A DNA stretch of 64,000 bases from JACNLC01 sp964607375 (GTDB lineage Bacteria > Fidelibacterota > Marinisomatia > SCGC-AAA003-L08 > JACNLC01), in assembly GCA_964607375.1 (NCBI GenBank), contig CAZSJY010000001.1, positions 3,267 through 67,266 on the forward strand. The letters are read 5' to 3'. Under the pieces are notes generated by a model that was not told the DNA's origin, searched no databases, and was given only the letters and a program-made list of their open reading frames with translations. Below, piece by piece: positions 38,061 through 47,250 of the stretch (the first letter of the stretch is position 1; the number at the start of each line of letters is the position of its first letter). The translations under genes were made by a program, and so were the position numbers.

Positions 38061-38567
38061 ATGGAAATACTAAAATCAACAAAACTTTTTGATCTATTAA
38101 AAGAATATCCTCAACTTGAAGATAGGATTATGAACATAGCTCCTCCATTCAAAAATCTTAGAAATCCGATTCTTAGAAGGACAGTGGCTAAATTGGCAAC
38201 CATAGAAAAGATTGCTCAAATTGGAAAATTAGATGTCTTTGAGTTTGTTAATATGCTTAGGGAAATAGTAGGGACGCAAAGACTACAGCACACAGGCGAT
38301 TCAAAAAGTTATGTGCCTTCAAAAAACGAACCTAAGTGGATTTCTGGTAATCCTGTGAAAATTGTGGATGGTGTAGAAATGTTGTCAAGAGGGGAACATC
38401 CTCTCAACACTATTATTGGATTGATGAAGAGAATTGAAAAGAACCAGTTTGTTTTGCTTACAACTAATTTTACTCCACTTCCTTTAATAGAAACCATCAA
38501 AGAACTTGGTTATAAAACTCACCACTCAATATCAGGCGAAACACATTTTTCTTTTTTTGGTAAATAA
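38061..38567 (+). CDS. DUF1858/DUF2249 domain protein
   Basis: In 168 residues I see an N-terminal DUF1858-like region ('STKLFDLLKEYPQLEDRIMNIAPPFKNLRNPILRRTVAKLATIEKIAQI', about 5-65) and a C-terminal DUF2249-like, TusA-fold region ('GEHPLNTIIGLMKRIEKNQFVLLTTNFTPLPLIETIKELGY', about 110-168). The cysteine often found in TusA-like folds is absent here. It has no signal or membrane segment. The tight link to the DUF438 protein suggests a shared redox or NO response role; molecular function is not established. Confidence 0.82.
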   Translation: MEILKSTKLFDLLKEYPQLEDRIMNIAPPFKNLRNPILRRTVAKLATIEKIAQIGKLDVFEFVNMLREIVGTQRLQHTGDSKSYVPSKNEPKWISGNPVKIVDGVEMLSRGEHPLNTIIGLMKRIEKNQFVLLTTNFTPLPLIETIKELGYKTHHSISGETHFSFFGK

Positions 38568-38676
38568 AATTTCGTTCTTTTTTAAATTTAGTTTTTTCTA
38601 AATAAAAATGTCTTTTAGTGTTTACTTAATTGTTTTTAATATACAAGGCTAAATTAGAATCAAAAACAGGTAGGTT

Positions 38677-38811
38677 ATGAAGTTAAAAATTAAGAACAGT
38701 AATCGTAAAAGAAAAAACAAACACGGGTTTTTGAAGCGAATGGGTTCAAAAGCAGGTCGAGCTATCTTAGCAAGAAGGCGATCTAAAGGTCGAAAGGTTC
38801 TGTCTGCGTAG
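38677..38811 (+). CDS. rpmH: Large ribosomal subunit protein bL34
   Basis: A 44-residue, very basic protein with the L34 hallmarks 'NRKRKNKHGFLKRM' and a 'RAILARRRSKGRKVLSA' end. The N-terminus is MKLKIKNS rather than the common MKRTYQPS, which is a slight variation. The ATG follows AGGTAGGTT. It precedes rnpA with no intervening base, the usual arrangement. Confidence 0.95.
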   Translation: MKLKIKNSNRKRKNKHGFLKRMGSKAGRAILARRRSKGRKVLSA

Positions 38812-39126
38812 TTGAAGCGGTCGCTTTCCTCTTTTGAGTTTTCTGAAGTTTACCACAAAACAAAATCCCTGGTTGTCGGGGATTTGTTATTTAAATATAA
38901 ATTAGATGATAATCCCAAAATTGGATTTATTGTTTCGCGGAAATATGGCAACGCTTATCACAGAGCGCTCTTTAAAAGAAGATGTCGTTCATTGTTTAAA
39001 AAATATAGATTGTTAGGTTTTGGATGCACAATCATTCTAAAACCAAACAAAACTAGGTTTTCATATCGAGAGCTTGAAGTTTGCTTTAATGAATTATATA
39101 AAAATTATCAAAAAATTAGTTGTTAG
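38812..39126 (+). CDS. rnpA: Ribonuclease P protein component
   Basis: This 104-residue basic protein assists the RNA enzyme that trims tRNA 5' ends. Position between rpmH and yidD and the 'KIGFIVSRKYGNAYHRALFKRRCR' stretch identify it. The usually invariant RNR of the 'RNRxKR' motif reads R-A-L here while the following K-R is kept. The start is TTG directly after the rpmH stop. Its 3' end overlaps yidD by 38 bases. Confidence 0.9.
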   Translation: MKRSLSSFEFSEVYHKTKSLVVGDLLFKYKLDDNPKIGFIVSRKYGNAYHRALFKRRCRSLFKKYRLLGFGCTIILKPNKTRFSYRELEVCFNELYKNYQKISC

Positions 39127-39331
39127 CTTAATCATTGTTTTGGTTAAGGTATATCAACATACTATTAGCGTTGTGCTTCAACCCTCTTGTCGGTTTTCTC
39201 CTTCCTGTTCTGACTATATGATAGATTCTGTAAAGTTAAAAGGTCCCTATCGAGGTGTTGTTGGTGGAGTTAAAAGAATCCTCCGTTGTCATCCTTTTTC
39301 TAAATCTAATGGTTGGGATCCAGTAAAATAA
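39089..39331 (+). CDS. yidD: Membrane protein insertion efficiency factor YidD
   Basis: An 80-residue protein with an N-terminal amphipathic/hydrophobic helix and the family core 'PSCRFSPSCSDYMIDS' and 'GVKRILRCHPF---GWDPV', with three conserved cysteines. It assists YidC-mediated insertion of membrane proteins. ATG at 39089 is preferred; a TTG at 39074 would add five residues. It lies in the classic rnpA-yidD-yidC order. Confidence 0.93.
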   Translation: MNYIKIIKKLVVSLIIVLVKVYQHTISVVLQPSCRFSPSCSDYMIDSVKLKGPYRGVVGGVKRILRCHPFSKSNGWDPVK

Positions 39332-39332
39332 T

Positions 39333-41048
39333 ATGAATACCGTTCAAAGAAATCTACTCGCTATTGTTTTGTCAGCAATTGTTATGGTTGTTTATTTTAT
39401 GTGGTTTGCTCCTCCCGTTTCCCAACCACAGCCTGCTGCCGAGGAAAATTCCACTACTTTTGAACGGAGCGAAGAAACTCCGAATATTACAGAAATTAAA
39501 CAAGAAAGTCTTGTTGAACCAATTGCTGCCTCCATAAATGTTGAAGAGAAACTTGTTACAATTTATACGGACTTGTTTGTTGCTGAAATTTCAAATGTAT
39601 CTGGAGGTTCATTCACTAAATTTACCCTTAACAATTATTCTGGTTCGTATAATTCATTTGGTGATTATGTCGATACACTAAATGTATCTTTGTTAAATAT
39701 GATAGATAACGATTGCAGGCCTTGTTTAGCAATGTTTGATAAGGACACGAAAGAATATTACAACTTTTCTGATGCTTTCAATGTTTCTTATGATGATGGG
39801 TCTAAAATTTATTTATCAGGTGATGAAAACACTACACTTGTTTTTTCTTATGCAGATGAATCTGGTATGTCAATAGAAAAAAGACTTACTATTTATGGTA
39901 ACTCGTATTCTACAGATCATTCATACTTGCTTGACGGTTTTGAAAATTCTTACCGTAAAACTTTTGAATTACTTTGGGGTGGTGGTCTTTCTCCAACAGA
40001 GTCTATTGAAAAAGAGGATGTCCAAAACGGGGCTGCAACCATAAGTCAAGCTAAAGAAATTGAGAAAATATCTCTAACAAAAAATTCGAGCATGAAAAGA
40101 GAGGTTTATCAGGGTAACACCGAGTGGGTTGCAGTTAAAAACAAATATTTTATTGGCGCAATATTACCTGAATCTACTGGTGATTACGCTACTATGTCAG
40201 CTGACAATATTCTCTTCGGGGAGCGTGAAATTACCCCCGTTTATAAAACCTCAGTTGGATATGGTGTTTCCGTTAACGCAATTTCATCCCAAATTTATCT
40301 AGGACCACAACAAGTTGAGAGTTTGCGTGCCACAGGCACAACCATCGAAAACTCTATGAACTGGGGTTTTTCTTTCATTAGACCAATAAGTAAATTAGTG
40401 TTAAAGTTGTTGACTTTTCTTCATAATCCTTTTAGTTCTGTTGTAGTTAACTATGGTGTTGTTTTAATTGTCTTTGCTTTTCTAATTCGTATTATAACTG
40501 GCCCTCTGATGAAAAAGAGTGCAAAATCGACACAGAAAATGCAGTTGATTCAACCACAAGTTAAAGCTGTACAAAAAAAACTTAAAAACAATCCTCAAAA
40601 GATGAACCAAGAAGTAATGGCTCTTTATAAAAAACATGGCGTAAACCCTCTTGGTGGTTGTTTGCCAATGTTGATTCAGATGCCATTGTTATTTGCTTTG
40701 TTTGTGGTGTTTAGAAATACTATAGAGTTTAGGGGTGAACCTTTCTTTTTGTGGATAACAGATTTATCAAGCCCCGATGCTGTTTTTTCTCTTCCTTTCA
40801 GTATTCCTATTTATGGGGGACATGTTGCTGTCCTTCCGATCATAATGGGTGTAACTATGTTCCTCCAGCAGAAAATTTCTTCTGCTTCTATGGATAAGTC
40901 TCAAAAACCAATGATGTATATGATGACAGGTTTTTTCTTCTTGATATTTAATTCTTTCCCCTCCGGCTTGAATTTATATTACGCAGTATCAAATATTCTT
41001 AATATTTTACAACAGAAATCTGTTAAGGCTCAACTAGCCAAAGAATAG
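39333..41048 (+). CDS. yidC: Membrane protein insertase YidC
   Basis: The 571-residue protein inserts inner-membrane proteins. It has the Gram-negative layout: an N-terminal helix (about 8-26, 'NLLAIVLSAIVMVVYFMWF'), a large periplasmic beta domain (about 30-340), and the conserved membrane core starting 'NWGFSFIRPISKLVLKLLTFLH'. 'GCLPMLIQMPLLFALFVVFR' and further helices follow, ending 'FPSGLNLYYAVSNILNILQQ'. The coding strand is T-rich. Its start is one base after the yidD stop. Confidence 0.97.
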   Translation: MNTVQRNLLAIVLSAIVMVVYFMWFAPPVSQPQPAAEENSTTFERSEETPNITEIKQESLVEPIAASINVEEKLVTIYTDLFVAEISNVSGGSFTKFTLNNYSGSYNSFGDYVDTLNVSLLNMIDNDCRPCLAMFDKDTKEYYNFSDAFNVSYDDGSKIYLSGDENTTLVFSYADESGMSIEKRLTIYGNSYSTDHSYLLDGFENSYRKTFELLWGGGLSPTESIEKEDVQNGAATISQAKEIEKISLTKNSSMKREVYQGNTEWVAVKNKYFIGAILPESTGDYATMSADNILFGEREITPVYKTSVGYGVSVNAISSQIYLGPQQVESLRATGTTIENSMNWGFSFIRPISKLVLKLLTFLHNPFSSVVVNYGVVLIVFAFLIRIITGPLMKKSAKSTQKMQLIQPQVKAVQKKLKNNPQKMNQEVMALYKKHGVNPLGGCLPMLIQMPLLFALFVVFRNTIEFRGEPFFLWITDLSSPDAVFSLPFSIPIYGGHVAVLPIIMGVTMFLQQKISSASMDKSQKPMMYMMTGFFFLIFNSFPSGLNLYYAVSNILNILQQKSVKAQLAKE

Positions 41049-41056
41049 TACCGTAT

Positions 41057-42406
41057 ATGGATGCGTATCGTCGTGATGATACTATTGTTGCACTAGCTAC
41101 CCCTCACGGTGTTGGTGCACTTGCAGTTATTAGGGTATCAGGCAGGGATCTAATTTCTTTCCTTTCTAAGCTGACGGGTGGAATTGAAATTGTACCAAGA
41201 TATGTAACTTATACACCTATTTATTCACATCACTCCGGTGAATTATTAGATAATTGTGTGATTACTTATTTTAAATCTCCTCACAGCTATACTGGAGAAG
41301 ATGTTGTTGAAATATCTTGCCATGGTGGCGACTATATACCAAAATCTATCTTGAGTGATTTATATCAATCTGGTATTCGTACAGCTAGTCCTGGTGAGTT
41401 TTCTTTTAGAGCATTTATGAACGGAAAAATGGATTTGGTTCAAGCAGAATCTGTTTCTTCCATTATTTCAGCGAAAACAGAAATGTGTGCTTCTGTAAAT
41501 CTAACAAATTTAAGTGGCTTGCTATCTAGAAATATCGCAAACTTAAAATTACGGGTTTTAGAGCTTCTCTCTTTGATTGAGCATGAAATGGATTTTTCTG
41601 AAGACGAGATAGCTGTTTCTTCTAAAAAAGATATTTTGAAAAAGTTAAGGGTAATATCCAAGACCTTGAAATCCTCGCTAAAAACTGCCGGTTTTGGTAA
41701 AGTAATTTCTAGTGGTGTTCGTGTGGTTTTGATGGGACGACCAAATAGTGGTAAATCTAATCTATTCAATAATATTTTGGGTCATGAGCGAGCCATTGTT
41801 TCCCCCTTTCCAGGGACAACTCGTGATACAATTGAAGCTTGGTTTGATTTAGACGGTTTTCCTATATGCCTTGTTGATACAGCTGGCGTGTGGGAAACAG
41901 AGGATTATTTAGAATCCCTCGGTATAGAGAAAACTATTTCAGAACTTAATAATGCTGATATTGTCCTTTTTGTAGACGACAAAGATCCTCTAAAAGTTTT
42001 TAAAGAACTTCATGTTGATATTGACTCTAAAAAAGTTCTATTTGTCAAAACAAAAGAAGATTTAACCCCAACAAGAACTACAACAAATATTGTGTCTTAT
42101 ACTTCTTCAAAAAAAGATGTTGGTTTTAACAAGCTATTAACAACATTGTCCACAACTATTTCTGGACAATATGCTAATTATGATAGAAGCAATCCTGTTT
42201 TGGCAACAAGTCGGCAACGACTTGTTATGATAAAGGCTGACAACATTTTAGACAGCACAACTAATTTGGTTAAAGACGGTGTCTCTATGGATGTTGTTGC
42301 TTCTTCGCTTCGTGATTTTGTAGACCAATTGAAAGAGTTTGTGGGAGAAATAAGTCCAGATGATATTATAGATAAAATATTTTCTTCTTTTTGCGTTGGA
42401 AAATGA
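41057..42406 (+). CDS. mnmE: tRNA uridine-5-carboxymethylaminomethyl modification GTPase
   Basis: MnmE with MnmG modifies the wobble uridine of several tRNAs. Visible are the N-terminal formyl-THF-binding region ('DTIVALATPHGVGALAVIRVSG'), the embedded G domain with G1 'GRPNSGKSN', G2 'GTTRDT' and G3 'DTAG', and the C-terminal C-V-G-K that matches the family's C-I/L-G-K end. G4 is less clear ('VKTKED' where NKxD is usual). 449 residues is normal. Its stop overlaps the mnmG ATG (ATGA). Confidence 0.96.
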   Translation: MDAYRRDDTIVALATPHGVGALAVIRVSGRDLISFLSKLTGGIEIVPRYVTYTPIYSHHSGELLDNCVITYFKSPHSYTGEDVVEISCHGGDYIPKSILSDLYQSGIRTASPGEFSFRAFMNGKMDLVQAESVSSIISAKTEMCASVNLTNLSGLLSRNIANLKLRVLELLSLIEHEMDFSEDEIAVSSKKDILKKLRVISKTLKSSLKTAGFGKVISSGVRVVLMGRPNSGKSNLFNNILGHERAIVSPFPGTTRDTIEAWFDLDGFPICLVDTAGVWETEDYLESLGIEKTISELNNADIVLFVDDKDPLKVFKELHVDIDSKKVLFVKTKEDLTPTRTTTNIVSYTSSKKDVGFNKLLTTLSTTISGQYANYDRSNPVLATSRQRLVMIKADNILDSTTNLVKDGVSMDVVASSLRDFVDQLKEFVGEISPDDIIDKIFSSFCVGK

Positions 42407-44208
42407 ATAAAAACATAGTGGTAGTTGGGGCTGGTCACGCCGGCGTTGAAGCTTCTCTTGCTATTGCAAGGATGGGAGGAAGTGTTGTTTTAATTACACA
42501 AAACGAAAAATCCATTGCAAGAGCATCTTGCAACCCTGCAATTGGAGGTTTGGGCAAGGGACATCTGGTAAAAGAAATTGATGCTCTCGGCGGGGAAATG
42601 GGTTTTGCTTCCGATTTTGCGGGTATCCAATTTAAAATGTTGAATAAATCTAAAGGTCGGGCTGTTTGGAGTCCTCGAGCTCAAATTGATAAGTTGGCCT
42701 ACTCTAGTTTTCTCAAGAATATTATAAAAAAACAACCTAATCTCTCTGTCTTAACTGGTGAGGTAATTAGCTGTAAAGCAAATAACAGTAAGGTTGAGTC
42801 TGTTACTCTTCTGGGTGGCGACAAAATCTCCTGTTGTGCGTTAGTTATTGCAACCGGTACTTTTTTGGGAGGCTTGATTCATGTCGGGGAACACACTTTC
42901 AGGGCAGGAAGGTTTGGCGAAAAACCCTCTGAGGGACTAAGATATTCATTAAATGAGCTTGGGTTCGAGCTTGGTCGTCTAAAAACAGGTACTCCTCCGA
43001 GAATATTAAGCTCAACAATTAATTACAACTTTTGCAAAGAGTCCGAAGGAGACAAAAAACCTCAGCCTTTTTCTTTTAGAACACCAAGTAGTTTCAACCC
43101 TCCACAAGAAATGTGTTATCTCGTCGATACAAACAAAGATGTCCACAGTATTATCAACGATTCTATACATAAATCCGCTTTGTTTTCCGGCAAAATCTCA
43201 GGAATAGGTCCTCGTTATTGTCCAAGCATCGAAGACAAGCTTGTTCGTTTTTCTGACAAGAACAGCCACCAGCTCTTTTTGGAGCCTGAATGGCTTGGGT
43301 CAGAACAAGTTTATGTGAACGGTTTTTCAACCAGTCTACCAGAAAGCGTTCAAATAGACGCGCTAAGGGCAATTCCTGCATTAAAGAATGTTGAGTTTAT
43401 CCGACCAGGTTATGCTATTGAGTACGACTATATTTTCCCTTCTCAGCTTAAAGCGACTCTAGAGACAAAAACAATTAATAATCTATTTTTCGCTGGACAA
43501 ATTAACGGCACATCAGGGTACGAAGAGGCTGCCGCTCAAGGACTAATTGCCGGTATTAATGCTTATTGCTCAACTGTTGATAAAGAACCCTTAATTCTCA
43601 AAAGAGACCAGGCTTATATTGGTGTACTAATAGATGATTTAATTACTAAAACAATTGATGAGCCGTATAGAATGTTTACTTCTCGAGCAGAATTTCGACT
43701 TTCCTTGCGTCCTGACACAGCCACAAGGAGGTTGACTCACCTTGGACATGTTTATGGCTTGATATCCGACAATCAATTTTCATATGTTACAAATATTTTT
43801 GAAGATATTGAAAAGATAAAGAATATTTTATCACGCAACAATATTGTTGATGGGGGTCGAAAGGTTCGCCTTACACAGTTTTTAAAGCAACCCAAGATCA
43901 GTGTTTATGACCTCTTTGCTTCTGATCCGTCCCTCGCTAGTTTCTCTTGCGACAGTTTGTTCACGGCTGAAACCGACATAAAGTACCATGGGTACGTTGA
44001 ACAAGAAACTAAGCGAGCAGAGAAATTAAAGGCTGTTGAAAACACCCTGATCCCAAAAGAGTTTGATTATTCTATTGTCAATAATCTTTCAAACGAATCG
44101 CGCGAAAAATTAATCAAGGTTAGACCTGAAACCCTCGGTCAAGCATCAAGGATTGCCGGCATTACCCAAACAGATATTGCTGTTTTATCTATCATGTTAA
44201 AGAGTTAG
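42403..44208 (+). CDS. mnmG: tRNA uridine-5-carboxymethylaminomethyl modification enzyme MnmG
   Basis: This is the FAD-dependent partner of MnmE. 'VVVGAGHAGVEASLA' near the N-terminus is the dinucleotide-binding GxGxxG, followed by 'SCNPAIGGLGKGHLVKEIDALGGEM' and 'LKTGTPPR', all MnmG signatures. The C-terminal helical domain is present ('ALSSESR'-like region with 'RPETLGQASRIAGIT'). ATG at 42403 gives 601 residues and a four-base overlap with mnmE. It ends one base before the mfd start. Confidence 0.97.
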   Translation: MNKNIVVVGAGHAGVEASLAIARMGGSVVLITQNEKSIARASCNPAIGGLGKGHLVKEIDALGGEMGFASDFAGIQFKMLNKSKGRAVWSPRAQIDKLAYSSFLKNIIKKQPNLSVLTGEVISCKANNSKVESVTLLGGDKISCCALVIATGTFLGGLIHVGEHTFRAGRFGEKPSEGLRYSLNELGFELGRLKTGTPPRILSSTINYNFCKESEGDKKPQPFSFRTPSSFNPPQEMCYLVDTNKDVHSIINDSIHKSALFSGKISGIGPRYCPSIEDKLVRFSDKNSHQLFLEPEWLGSEQVYVNGFSTSLPESVQIDALRAIPALKNVEFIRPGYAIEYDYIFPSQLKATLETKTINNLFFAGQINGTSGYEEAAAQGLIAGINAYCSTVDKEPLILKRDQAYIGVLIDDLITKTIDEPYRMFTSRAEFRLSLRPDTATRRLTHLGHVYGLISDNQFSYVTNIFEDIEKIKNILSRNNIVDGGRKVRLTQFLKQPKISVYDLFASDPSLASFSCDSLFTAETDIKYHGYVEQETKRAEKLKAVENTLIPKEFDYSIVNNLSNESREKLIKVRPETLGQASRIAGITQTDIAVLSIMLKS

Positions 44209-47200
44209 TTGTTTCACGTGAAACAATCATTTCTCAAGGAAAACAAACATCTCGTTTCGTTGTTACAAAAAGCTTCTTTAGGAGACCTGTCTCTTCGTTT
44301 AGACAATTTCCATGCTGGGTTTCTTCTTTCTGTTTTGGATCTTGTTTCTAGCCCTGTGGTTGTTTTTGCTGAAACAGATTTGTTGTTCTATGTTCGAGAT
44401 CGTCTTTGTTTGTCTTGGAAAAGAAACGGTGGATTGTTTTTACCTCCCACCTTACATAGAGATGGCGGTTCTCTTAGTGGATTCTTTTCTCAAGATGAAA
44501 AAACAATGGCTTCTTCGTTGGCTCTAATTCGTTCTTTTCCAAAAGATCTGCGAATTTTGTTGACAACTTCATCGGTTTATGATTTACCATTAATTGCCCC
44601 GCCTTCGTCTGAACCTTTTTTGGTAAAAAAACATACTTCCTTTGATGAGTTTATTTCCTGGATTAGAAAGGCGGGGTACGAAAGGGTTGGTGTAGTAACT
44701 CTAGAAAATACTTTTGCGACACGGGGTGGGATTGTTGATGTTTTTCCCTGCGGTGCCAGCCTTCCTGTTAGATTAAATTTCTTAGATGATGAAATCAGTA
44801 TGCACTTTTTCGACATTGATTCTCAAATCACAGCTTCTCCTGTTCATGAATTTTCAATTCCTTCTTTAAGGCAGGCCAGCGCTCTTTTTTCTGTTAGTAA
44901 ATTTCTTTCAAATAATTTATTGAAAGTAACTGTCTTGAATAAAAGAAGCGTTCTAATTGGAGATACCAATAAAGCCAGGTTCTCATATAGCTTTCCTTAC
45001 AAAAAGGTTTCTCATAATAATTTTTTTAATATTAAAAAAAATGACCCTAAAGTTTCTTATTATAAATCGTCTTCTTTGTGTTCTGTTGGAATTTCTGACG
45101 GTCATAGCTATATTATTCCTGGGTGGTTTGTTGATACTCCGTTTGTGAAAAAACCTCAACTTAATCAAAATTTTTCTTTTCTAAAGCTAGACACTATCGA
45201 ATGGGGTGATTTTGTTGTTCACCAACACCACGGAATTGGGAGGTGTGTTGGGGTATACGAAACAGAAATTAGTGGAACAAGGCAAGAGTTTCTTGAAATT
45301 GAATTTGATGATTTTGCTAAAATATCGGTTTCTGTTGATAGATTAGATTTGTTGTCTTTTTATGCTTCATCTGACGAGATGGGTGTTGGTTTAGATTCTC
45401 TCGCGCGCCCTGGTCTTTGGAAAAAAAGACGGCTTCAGGCAAAAAAGTCAGCTGAAGATTTTGTAGAGGATGTGTTAAATTCCTATGCCTCTCGATCCGT
45501 TGCCACCAAAACACCCTTCTCTGGAGACAAGGAGCTTGAAGGTTTGTTTATCAAGGACTTCCCTTTTATTGAAACCTCAGACCAAAAAAGAACCTGGAAA
45601 GAAATATCAGACGACCTTGCTTGCGCTACACCGATGAATAGGTTGTTGTGTGGGGATGTTGGATTTGGTAAAACCGAACTGGCTCTTCGCTCAGCCTTTC
45701 GTGTTGTGTGCTCTGGCAAACAGGTTCTTGTTCTTGCACCGACAACCGTTTTAGCAAGTCAGCTGTACGCTTCTTTTAGGTCTCGTTTTGATGCTTTTTC
45801 GGTTAGTGTTGGTTTGGTTTCCCGCTTTAAAGCATCGTCTGTGCGCAGGAAAATAATGTCAGACTTTTCCAATAATAACATTGACGTGCTTATAGGAACG
45901 CACTCTCTTTTGTATGGAGATATCTCTTTTAATAACACTGGTTTGCTTGTAATTGATGAAGAGCATCGTTTTGGTGTAAAACAAAAGGATAAAATTCCTA
46001 CATTATTACCTGCTGTTGATATATTGTCTATGTCCGCTACTCCGATACCTCGCACTATGCACCTAGCAATTTCGGGAATTAGAAACATTTCTACGCTTTC
46101 TTCTCCTCCTTTGGCCAGAAAACCAATTTCTACAACTGTTGCTTATTATGACAAGCTTCTCATACAGAAAGCTATCAAATATGAAACTGTCCGTGGTGGT
46201 CAAGTTTTTTTTGTACACAACAATGTGGCTTCTATCGATTTTGAAACACAGAGGCTCTGTAAATTGTTTCCAAATCTTGCTATAACTTCTGCGCACGGTC
46301 AGGAGTCTTCTGCTAAACTAGAAAAAACAATGGGGCAGTTTTTTGGTGGTGAGGTTGACGTTCTTGTGTGTTCTTCAATAATTGAAAGCGGACTAGATGT
46401 TCCAAACGCAAACACAATCATTATAAACAGGGCTCATTTGCTTGGTTTGTCTCAGCTTTATCAGATTCGCGGCAGGGTTGGGCGAAGCAGCAGGCAAGCT
46501 TATGCTTATTTGCTTGTTCCTCCTTCTTTAAGGTTAAACAATAAGGCTTTCAAAAGGTTAAAAGCTATTGAACAAAACACCTCTCTTGGTTCTGGTTATG
46601 ACGTTTCAATGATGGATCTTGAAATTCGTGGTGCCGGATCTCTTTTTGGCTATAAACAGAGTGGTGGAGTTGCAAGGGTAGGCGCTGAGTTGTATTCTCG
46701 TTTTGTTAAAGAGGCTTTGAACAGAAGTTCCATGCATTACAACGGGACTGTAAGTTTGACTGTTGACGACATCAATGTTTCTCTCTTCTTGGACAATACT
46801 ATTCCTGTTGAATATATACGAATTGACAATTTAAGGTTGTCGTTTTATAGAAAATTGGCTGTTGCGGAAAACCAGGCTGACTTAAACTTGATTGAGTTTG
46901 AGCTTGAAAATCGTTTTGGAAAGATCCCTGATTCAGTAAAAAATCTTCTGTTTTCTTCTCGTGTGAAAGTTGTGTTTTTGGAAACAGGGGTTTCTGGAGC
47001 CTTCTTAAAAAATTCTGACCTACATATCGTTTTTGAGAAAGATAAGATTCGTTTTGATTTTGAGTTCTGTGTAACTAAAATGAATTTGCTTTTTGAGGAG
47101 CTTGGACAAAAGCATTGGTTTAAAAGAATCGGGAACCAGCAAATTAACTTAGTAGTTGCAGATATACTTAGAAAAGATATTTCTACAATAATGTCTTACA

Positions 47201-47238
47201 TCTTAGATAAATTACTTGCCCTAAAACAGGGTATATAA
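44209..47238 (+). CDS. mfd: Transcription-repair coupling factor
   Basis: Mfd removes RNA polymerase stalled at DNA damage and recruits UvrA. In 1009 residues I see the UvrB-homology region ('YERVGVVTLENTFATRGGIVDVFPCG'), the CarD-like polymerase-interacting domain ('WGDFVVHQHHGIGRCVGVYETEI'), the RecG-type translocase with Walker A 'GDVGFGKTE' and 'DEEH' box, and a shortened C-terminal TRCF domain. It is shorter than the usual ~1100-1170. The predicted TTG start lies within a perfect parS site; GTG at 44218 is an alternative start. The 3' codon position is strongly T-biased. Confidence 0.95.
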   Translation: MFHVKQSFLKENKHLVSLLQKASLGDLSLRLDNFHAGFLLSVLDLVSSPVVVFAETDLLFYVRDRLCLSWKRNGGLFLPPTLHRDGGSLSGFFSQDEKTMASSLALIRSFPKDLRILLTTSSVYDLPLIAPPSSEPFLVKKHTSFDEFISWIRKAGYERVGVVTLENTFATRGGIVDVFPCGASLPVRLNFLDDEISMHFFDIDSQITASPVHEFSIPSLRQASALFSVSKFLSNNLLKVTVLNKRSVLIGDTNKARFSYSFPYKKVSHNNFFNIKKNDPKVSYYKSSSLCSVGISDGHSYIIPGWFVDTPFVKKPQLNQNFSFLKLDTIEWGDFVVHQHHGIGRCVGVYETEISGTRQEFLEIEFDDFAKISVSVDRLDLLSFYASSDEMGVGLDSLARPGLWKKRRLQAKKSAEDFVEDVLNSYASRSVATKTPFSGDKELEGLFIKDFPFIETSDQKRTWKEISDDLACATPMNRLLCGDVGFGKTELALRSAFRVVCSGKQVLVLAPTTVLASQLYASFRSRFDAFSVSVGLVSRFKASSVRRKIMSDFSNNNIDVLIGTHSLLYGDISFNNTGLLVIDEEHRFGVKQKDKIPTLLPAVDILSMSATPIPRTMHLAISGIRNISTLSSPPLARKPISTTVAYYDKLLIQKAIKYETVRGGQVFFVHNNVASIDFETQRLCKLFPNLAITSAHGQESSAKLEKTMGQFFGGEVDVLVCSSIIESGLDVPNANTIIINRAHLLGLSQLYQIRGRVGRSSRQAYAYLLVPPSLRLNNKAFKRLKAIEQNTSLGSGYDVSMMDLEIRGAGSLFGYKQSGGVARVGAELYSRFVKEALNRSSMHYNGTVSLTVDDINVSLFLDNTIPVEYIRIDNLRLSFYRKLAVAENQADLNLIEFELENRFGKIPDSVKNLLFSSRVKVVFLETGVSGAFLKNSDLHIVFEKDKIRFDFEFCVTKMNLLFEELGQKHWFKRIGNQQINLVVADILRKDISTIMSYILDKLLALKQGI
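44210..44225. promoter_or_regulatory. parS: parS centromere site (ParB-binding)
   Basis: TGTTTCACGTGAAACA is a perfect 16-bp palindrome identical to the universal bacterial parS consensus. It covers the start codon region of mfd and is translated as F-H-V-K near the protein N-terminus. parS sites load ParB for chromosome segregation and cluster near the replication origin. parA and parB are not in this window. Confidence 0.93.
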
Positions 47239-47250
47239 TATGGAGATAAA

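Noticed and set aside
38586..38603. ATTTAG/CTAAAT hairpin with a T6 loop after the DUF1858/DUF2249 gene, considered as a terminator.
   Set aside because: The stem is six A/T-rich pairs and lacks a following T-run; too weak to call.
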